Shown here in pieces: positions 59,536-64,000 of a stretch of DNA of 64,000 bases. The stretch covers positions 1-64,000 of the forward strand of contig NZ_NMUA01000024.1 in assembly GCF_002312805.1 (NCBI RefSeq), read 5' to 3'. Position 1 is the stretch's first letter. Each line of letters starts with the position of its first letter. The position numbers and the translations under genes are program-made. The DNA is from Sphingobium sp. D43FB. GTDB lineage: Bacteria; Pseudomonadota; Alphaproteobacteria; Sphingomonadales; Sphingomonadaceae. The notes below the pieces were generated by a model that was not told the origin of the DNA, ran no database searches, and saw only the letters and a list, made by a program, of their open reading frames with translations.

Positions 59536-59982
59536 TCACCATTGTCCGACATTGGGCATCGACACCCAAGGTTCGGCCGGGTCGAGCCGCCCATCCTGTA
59601 GCAATTCGACCGAAATGCCATCGGGCGTGCGGACGAAGGCCATATGCCCGTCCCGCGGCGGGCGATTGATGGTCACGCCCGCATCCAGGAAGCGCTGACA
59701 CGTCTCGTAGATATTCTCGACCTGATAGGCGATATGGCCGAAATTGCGCCCGCCATCATAGATTTCGGCGGGGCTGCCATCCTCGGGCGGCCAGTTATAG
59801 GTCAGTTCGACCTGAGCATCTTCGTCGCCCGGCGCGGCGAGATAGACGAGCGTGAAGCGCCCCTGTTCGCTGTCGAACCGCTTGACCTCTATCAATCCCA
59901 GCAGGTCGAAAAAGGCGATCGTCTTTTCGACGTCACGGACGCGGATCATGCTATGCAGGAATTTGGGCAAGTCTTTCTCCAT
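59536..59982 (-). CDS. Lactoylglutathione lyase-like (glyoxalase I, VOC family)
   Basis: 148 residues. VOC fold with SMIRVRDVEKTIAFFDLLGL and the metal-binding Glu/His pattern (VELTYNW, FGHIAYQVENIY, DGISVELLQ). Forms S-lactoylglutathione from the methylglyoxal-glutathione adduct. Directly upstream of gloB. Confidence 0.93.
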   Translation of the reverse strand: MEKDLPKFLHSMIRVRDVEKTIAFFDLLGLIEVKRFDSEQGRFTLVYLAAPGDEDAQVELTYNWPPEDGSPAEIYDGGRNFGHIAYQVENIYETCQRFLDAGVTINRPPRDGHMAFVRTPDGISVELLQDGRLDPAEPWVSMPNVGQW

Positions 59983-60070
59983 TTGTCGCTATAAAGCAAC
60001 GGTTCATCTGGGGGAGGGCAAGGATGCTCCAAGATAAGGTCGCGCATCAACGCAGGGAAGAGGCAAGCAT

Positions 60071-60778
60071 ATGACATGGGACATGCGGGACAAGATAATG
60101 TTGGGCAGCGCCGCGCTGCTGGCGTTGGGGGTCGTTGGTGGCGGCTATCTTCTGGGAGACGGATTGCGGCGCGCCAAGGCGGCGGATCGCTCGGTCACGG
60201 TGCGCGGCCTGGCGGAAAAGGATGTGACGGCGGACCTTGCCACCTGGTCGATCAGCTATTCGGCGACTGGCTTCGACCTGCCGACCGTGCGCGCGGAAAT
60301 CGACAATAATACCAAGGAATTGCAGGCCTATTTCACGGACCTGGGCTTCCAGCCTGCCGAGCTGACCCCGACTGGCGCCGGGGTGAACCAATATCTCAAC
60401 AATGGCGTCAACAATATCACCGTGACACAGCGGATGTTGCTCCGCACGACTGACATCGCCCGCGCCCAGCGCGCTGTCGCTCAACAGTTCGATCTGGTTC
60501 GACGCGGCGTGACGCTGCAGGAAGGGTCGGGCATGCGCTACAGCTTCACCAAGCTGAACGACGTCAAGCCGCAAATGGTGGCCGCCGCCACCAAGGATGC
60601 TCGCGCCGCTGCCGAACAATTCGCCAAGGATGCAGGTTCGGGCGTTGGCGGGATCAAGAGCGCCACGCAGGGCTATTTTTCGATCGATGCGCGCGATGGC
60701 GAAGGCGGCGACGGGTCGAGCGACACACCCTATAAGAAGGTGCGCGTCGTCACGACCGTCGACTTCTACCTGAAATAG
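60071..60778 (+). CDS. SIMPL domain (DUF541) periplasmic protein
   Basis: 235 residues. N-terminal membrane or signal segment (about 12-33) then SIMPL domain: SVTVRGLAEKDVTADLATWS near 45-64 and VAAATKDARAAAEQFAKDAG. Related to oxidative stress and kinase-associated proteins in other bacteria, but no defined function. Convergent with the next gene (6-nt gap). Confidence 0.9.
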   Translation: MTWDMRDKIMLGSAALLALGVVGGGYLLGDGLRRAKAADRSVTVRGLAEKDVTADLATWSISYSATGFDLPTVRAEIDNNTKELQAYFTDLGFQPAELTPTGAGVNQYLNNGVNNITVTQRMLLRTTDIARAQRAVAQQFDLVRRGVTLQEGSGMRYSFTKLNDVKPQMVAAATKDARAAAEQFAKDAGSGVGGIKSATQGYFSIDARDGEGGDGSSDTPYKKVRVVTTVDFYLK

Positions 60779-60784
60779 CGGAGC

Positions 60785-61000
60785 TTAATCGCGGCGGTCG
60801 TCGCCAATCACGGCGCCCGCCGCGCCACCGATGACCGCGCCTTCGGTCGTGCCGAGGCCGGTCGCGCTGCCGACGACTGCGCCACCGGTGCCGCCGATCA
60901 ATCCGCCTGCCGTCGCGCCGCGCGAACAGGCCGTGGTCGCCATCGCGCCCGCCAACAACAGGCCGATCGCCGCGACAGTCTTCACATTGGGGGTCATCAT
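60785..61000 (-). CDS. Small glycine-zipper lipoprotein
   Basis: 71 residues. Lipobox TTAC, C25; then GGLIGGTGGAVVGSATG and GAVIGGAAGAVIG, glycine-zipper repeats as in YMGG-like or osmotically induced lipoproteins. Either of the first two Met codons may be the start. Confidence 0.8.
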   Translation of the reverse strand: MMTPNVKTVAAIGLLLAGAMATTACSRGATAGGLIGGTGGAVVGSATGLGTTEGAVIGGAAGAVIGDDRRD

Positions 61001-61087
61001 CTCATCTCCGTTTCGGTGGTCCCGCTATACCCAAGCGAACGGACCGAACCGGAAAGCGGTTCCGTGACAAAGTCTTGCTGGACGGCC

Positions 61088-61957
61088 TTAGCCCGCAGGC
61101 TTGGCCACAGGTAGACGGGACAGATTGTCCGCCGCCGCCTTGCCCGCTGCGGCGTCCGGCGCCAGGCGCGCAGCCCGCTGCCAGGCGGATCGGGCGATAT
61201 CCTCATGATCGGTCAGGATCGCGATATTGCCCTCCTCCAGCGCCACTGCAGCATCGTCAGGCGATAGTTGTACCGCGCGCGCGATATGCGCTTGGGCCAG
61301 GCTCATTTCGCCCGACCGGCGCGCCAGCGTTGCCGACAACAGCCAGCCGAGCGGGTCTTTGGGTGCCTGAATCAGCGCCACATCGATCGAATCGCGCGCA
61401 GCCTCCGTCTCGCCCAGCGCGACCAAGGCCCGCGCGCGATCAAGATGCACCTCGCCCTTTTCCAGCCCGTCGGGCAGCCCGCGTGCCAGCGCCGCGTCGA
61501 AATCGCCGCGTGCCTTGGCGGCATCGCCGCTGGCAAGCGCGGCATTGCCCGCCTGCGCCCACAGCCGCGCGCTCTGCGCCATCTCGCCGCTGCGCTCGGC
61601 CTCTTCGGCGGCCTGTTGAAAGGCGATGATCGCGGGCGACCAGCGCTCGGCGCGCGCAAAGGCAAAGCCCATGCAGTGACGCGCATAGAAGCCCCCGCCG
61701 TCGATCCGCCATTTTTCGGCAAAGGCGACCCCGGCCGTGGGATCTTCGAGCGCCTGGTCGAGACAGGCCTGGAAAGGCGCGGCGAATTTCGCGGGCACGG
61801 GAATCTTGCCGTCTTCCCGCGCGGGCGGGCTGGGCGGCGGCGCAGAGGCTGCGCTGGCGGCGGCTTCTTGCTTCTCCTTGCGGCTGCGATTCATCACGGC
61901 CTCAATCTCAGGATCATAGGCCTGGGCCAACAGCATCAGGGGCAGGAAAAGCGTCAT
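61088..61957 (-). CDS. TPR-repeat envelope protein
   Basis: 289 residues. Possible signal peptide (MTLFLPLMLLAQAYD). Tetratricopeptide repeats from about 95 to 270 (e.g. ARLWAQAGNAALASGDAAKA and SLAQAHIARAVQLSPDDAAV). Protein-protein scaffold, partners unknown. The ATG shares a base with the stop of the upstream hydrolase gene, so coupled. Confidence 0.85.
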   Translation of the reverse strand: MTLFLPLMLLAQAYDPEIEAVMNRSRKEKQEAAASAASAPPPSPPAREDGKIPVPAKFAAPFQACLDQALEDPTAGVAFAEKWRIDGGGFYARHCMGFAFARAERWSPAIIAFQQAAEEAERSGEMAQSARLWAQAGNAALASGDAAKARGDFDAALARGLPDGLEKGEVHLDRARALVALGETEAARDSIDVALIQAPKDPLGWLLSATLARRSGEMSLAQAHIARAVQLSPDDAAVALEEGNIAILTDHEDIARSAWQRAARLAPDAAAGKAAADNLSRLPVAKPAG

Positions 61958-62712
61958 TAGTGGCTGTCCAACAGGCTGGCGACGGTGCGGATCAACAAGG
62001 CGATGTCGCCGTCGCGGGAAAGGCGATGGTCGCCGTCCTTAATCAGCAGCGTCTGCACATCCGATGAACGTAGCCGTGCGGCTGCCTTCACCGCCACATA
62101 CCAGGGCACATCCTTGTCCTGCTGGCCGTGGAGCAGCCGCACCGGACAATCAATGCCGATCTCGCCCTCCAATAGCCGCAACGCCTGGCCCGACTGCCAA
62201 AAGGCCAGCGTCGTGACATAAGGATCGTCGCTATAGGCCGATGGCTCCTCGATCCGCCCCTCGGTCGCCAGCAGCGCCTTGTCGGCATCGGTAAAGCCCC
62301 AGTCCGTGAAGTCGGGCGCGGCCGCGATGCCGACAATCCCCATGACCCGGTCGGGCCGGGCCAGCGCCACCAGTAGCGCGAGCCAGCCGCCCATCGACGA
62401 TCCCACGAGCAGGACCGGCCCCTCGATCAGGCGATCCATCACCAGCAGCACATCGTCGCGCCAACTGGCCAGCGTGCCATCGGCAAAACGCCCTTCGCTC
62501 GACCCGTTGCCGGCATAGTCCATCCGCACCATGGCGCGCCCCTGGCGCGCCGCCCATTGATCGAGCGCGACCGCCTTGCTGCCCTCCATGTCGGACATAT
62601 AGCCCGGCAGGAAGAGGATGGTCGGCCCTTCCCCCGCACGCGGGCGGCAGGCGAGACGCAGTCCATTGGGGCGGGCGAACAGGGTGATTGGGGTGGAATC
62701 GGGGTGGGTCAT
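61957..62712 (-). CDS. Alpha/beta hydrolase
   Basis: 251 residues. Nucleophile Ser in VGSSMGGWLALL near 98; oxyanion FLPGYMSDMEG; His in KDGDHRLS near the C terminus. Resembles BAAT/serine aminopeptidase-type hydrolases; substrate unknown. ATG at 62712 begins MTHPDSTPI. Coupled to the TPR gene. Confidence 0.9.
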   Translation of the reverse strand: MTHPDSTPITLFARPNGLRLACRPRAGEGPTILFLPGYMSDMEGSKAVALDQWAARQGRAMVRMDYAGNGSSEGRFADGTLASWRDDVLLVMDRLIEGPVLLVGSSMGGWLALLVALARPDRVMGIVGIAAAPDFTDWGFTDADKALLATEGRIEEPSAYSDDPYVTTLAFWQSGQALRLLEGEIGIDCPVRLLHGQQDKDVPWYVAVKAAARLRSSDVQTLLIKDGDHRLSRDGDIALLIRTVASLLDSH

Positions 62713-62798
62713 GAAGCCGTCATCCGCTCCGCCGCGGCACCCGTCCACCCCCCGGCGCGCGATTTTGCAAAGCCGAACGAAATAATCCGCAACATGCG

Positions 62799-62827
62799 TT
62801 GACAGCTTTGGAGGCAGCGGCTAGTTG
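62799..62827 (+). promoter_or_regulatory. Promoter of tRNA-Leu
   Basis: TTGACA (62799-62804), 17-bp spacer and TAGTTG (62822-62827). The tRNA starts 17 nt downstream. The -35 is perfect; the -10 is weak. Confidence 0.65.
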
Positions 62828-62843
62828 CGCGCTCCTACCCCGT

Positions 62844-62930
62844 GCCCAGATGGCGGAATTGGTAGACGCACCAGCTTCAGGTGCTGGCGATCGCAAGGTC
62901 GTGGAGGTTCGAGTCCTCTTCTGGGCACCA
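62844..62930 (+). tRNA. tRNA-Leu(CAG) with encoded CCA
   Basis: The acceptor arm GCCCAGA pairs with TCTGGGC, then A73 and CCA. D-loop GGTAGACGC; anticodon stem CCAGC/GCTGG with loop TTCAGGT, anticodon CAG (62878-62880); a long variable arm GATCGCAAGGTC as in class II tRNAs; T-loop GGTTCGAGTCC. 87 nt. Its 3' end is followed by an integrase, making it a likely attachment site. Confidence 0.97.
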
Positions 62931-62992
62931 TTTGTTCTCAAAGCATTGAAAATGCACGGGGATCGTCCAAAACACGGTCCCCTGAGAGCCTC

Positions 62993-63096
62993 TGCTACAC
63001 AAAGCTGTTACACAATAGTGAGCCCGGACCAGCCTCAATCCCGCAGAATTGTGGGAAAAATGGCCGTCGCTCCTGTTACACAAAGCTGCTACACAA
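62993..63096. repeat. Four iteron-like TGYTACACAA repeats
   Basis: TGCTACACAA 62993-63002, TGTTACACAA 63006-63015, TGTTACACAA 63074-63083, TGCTACACAA 63087-63096. Each pair is spaced 13 nt start to start, and pairs are 81 nt apart. Position between tRNA-Leu and the integrase suggests integrase arm-type sites or an operator. Confidence 0.75.
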
Positions 63097-64000
63097 ATGC
63101 CCTTCTGGCCTGACAATCCGGCAAGGATGGTTTTACCTGCGACGCAGAGTTCCACGCGACCTACGAGAGGCGATGGGACGGGCGGAGATATGGCGATCGC
63201 TGAACGCAGACAGTCTTCAGATCGCGCGGCGACGATTGCCAGCAGCGGCCGCCCGACTGGAATTGATGTTCGAGGATACCCGGTCGAAAGGAGGGAAGGA
63301 TGTCGACCTCACGCTCCTCAAACCGTTCGATGACGATCTTCACAATCCCGGCCCCCCGGCCATCACTGCCCCAAAGAGCGAAGAGGCTCCCTGTCCCAGC
63401 GTAACGCTTGGAGAGGCTTATGAACGATATCTCTCCGATCCGACGCATCATTGGACGGCGCGAACGCGAGAAACCTACGACACGGTTCGCAAACTCGCGG
63501 TTTCCGTGATCGGGGCGGAAACCGAAATCCGAAGCCTCTCTCGCAGTCACATGCGTCATCTGATGGAGGTCTTGCGTTACCTGCCCCGAAACGCGACGAA
63601 GCTCTTCCCCGATCTCTCACCCGAACAGGCGTCAGCCCGCCTGAAGGAGACCGGGAAGGGCGTGCCCATCAGTGTTGCGAACGCCAATGTCTATCTCAGC
63701 AGCCTGTCTAGCTTTCTCAACTGGGCGGTCGATGAAGAATTGGCCGAGCGTAACCCCGTGAGAGGACTCCGCTTCGCCGACAGCACGGCCAAGAGGGATA
63801 AGCGCAATCCATTCTCGCCAGACCAGTTGCGTCTCATCTTCCATGCTCCTCTCTATACGGGCTGCAAAGATGGCGACCGGGGCTATGCGACGCCCGGTCA
63901 TGAGCGCCCTCAAAATGCGCGCTATTGGGTTCCGCTGATCGCCTTGCACAGCGGGATGCGATTAAACGAGATATGTCAGTTGGACACGACAGATGTGCGG
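63097..64000 (+). CDS. Tyrosine recombinase/integrase, partial (runs off right edge)
   Basis: The open frame continues to base 64000 with no stop in the window. N-terminal DUF6538-type domain (GWFYLRRRVPRDLREAMGRA, then WRSLNADSLQIARRR), core-binding domain around SLSRSHMRHLMEVLRYLPRN, and the start of the catalytic domain with the first active-site Arg in LHSGMRLNEICQL. The frame (from 63101) has no ATG, GTG or TTG start before residue 25; ATG at 63097 is one base out of frame, as if a C had been inserted at 63100-63102. Rare codons (AGA, ATA, TTA) differ from neighbours. Inserts an element at tRNA-Leu. Confidence 0.85.

Overview
The window reads as chromosomal DNA of a high-GC alphaproteobacterium of the Sphingomonadaceae (Sphingobium/Sphingomonas type). 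Support comes from the gene content (DUF4167 next to prmC-prfA, DUF3576 next to leuS, DUF6489 next to mnmE), the mnmE-mnmG-rsmG-parA-parB order typical of alphaproteobacteria, family-specific intergenic repeats and the rrn-type promoter at the left edge. Nearly all of it is core genome; only the last kilobase is accessory DNA.

Layout. 1-182: minus-strand promoter and leader of what is probably an rRNA operon lying beyond the left edge. 0.26-2.95 kb: polysaccharide flippase, CBS protein, small membrane protein, acyl-CoA thioesterase. 2.96-5.9 kb: tandem pair of secreted DUF4139 proteins. 6-10.6 kb: hisS-prfA-prmC-DUF4167 translation cluster (minus). 10.8-16.3 kb: M61 peptidase, pyrophosphatase, MocR-type regulator and a divergent secreted beta-propeller. 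16.4-19.5 kb: lipoprotein and gyrB. 19.6-22 kb: ankyrin protein and exported catalase (a katB-ankB-like pair). 22-24.5 kb: Lhr-type helicase. 24.8-29.7 kb: PLP gamma-family enzyme with a 2-hydroxyacid dehydrogenase, AsmA protein, HAD hydrolase. 29.8-33.4 kb: a four-gene Mla/MCE lipid transport operon. 33.4-36 kb: pepN. 36.1-41.9 kb: mnmE-mnmG-rsmG-parA-parB with three parS sites; a fourth parS lies beside gyrB. 42-45.8 kb: dienelactone hydrolase, quinone oxidoreductase, TerC, rho. 46-49.6 kb: retropepsin-like protease, bifunctional PBP, msrB. 49.7-52.5 kb: a type III polyketide synthase, methyltransferase and flavoprotein cassette. 52.6-57.3 kb: DUF3576-leuS-lptE-holA. 57.5-62.7 kb: small envelope proteins, glyoxalase pair, SIMPL protein, TPR protein, hydrolase. 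62.8-64 kb: tRNA-Leu(CAG) followed by a tyrosine recombinase that runs off the right edge, marking the border of an integrated element.

The most interesting signals are: the three-gene type III PKS cassette, whose first gene lacks a standard start codon yet is exactly family length from a rare ATT; the catalase-ankyrin pair, with a 21-bp operator-like palindrome upstream and a ten-cytosine tract in the ankyrin gene; four parS sites, two inside rsmG; iteron-like repeats between tRNA-Leu and an integrase whose natural ATG is displaced by one base; and a DUF4139 protein carrying a TonB-box-like motif after an eight-proline run. All assignments are by reading the sequence; no database search was run.
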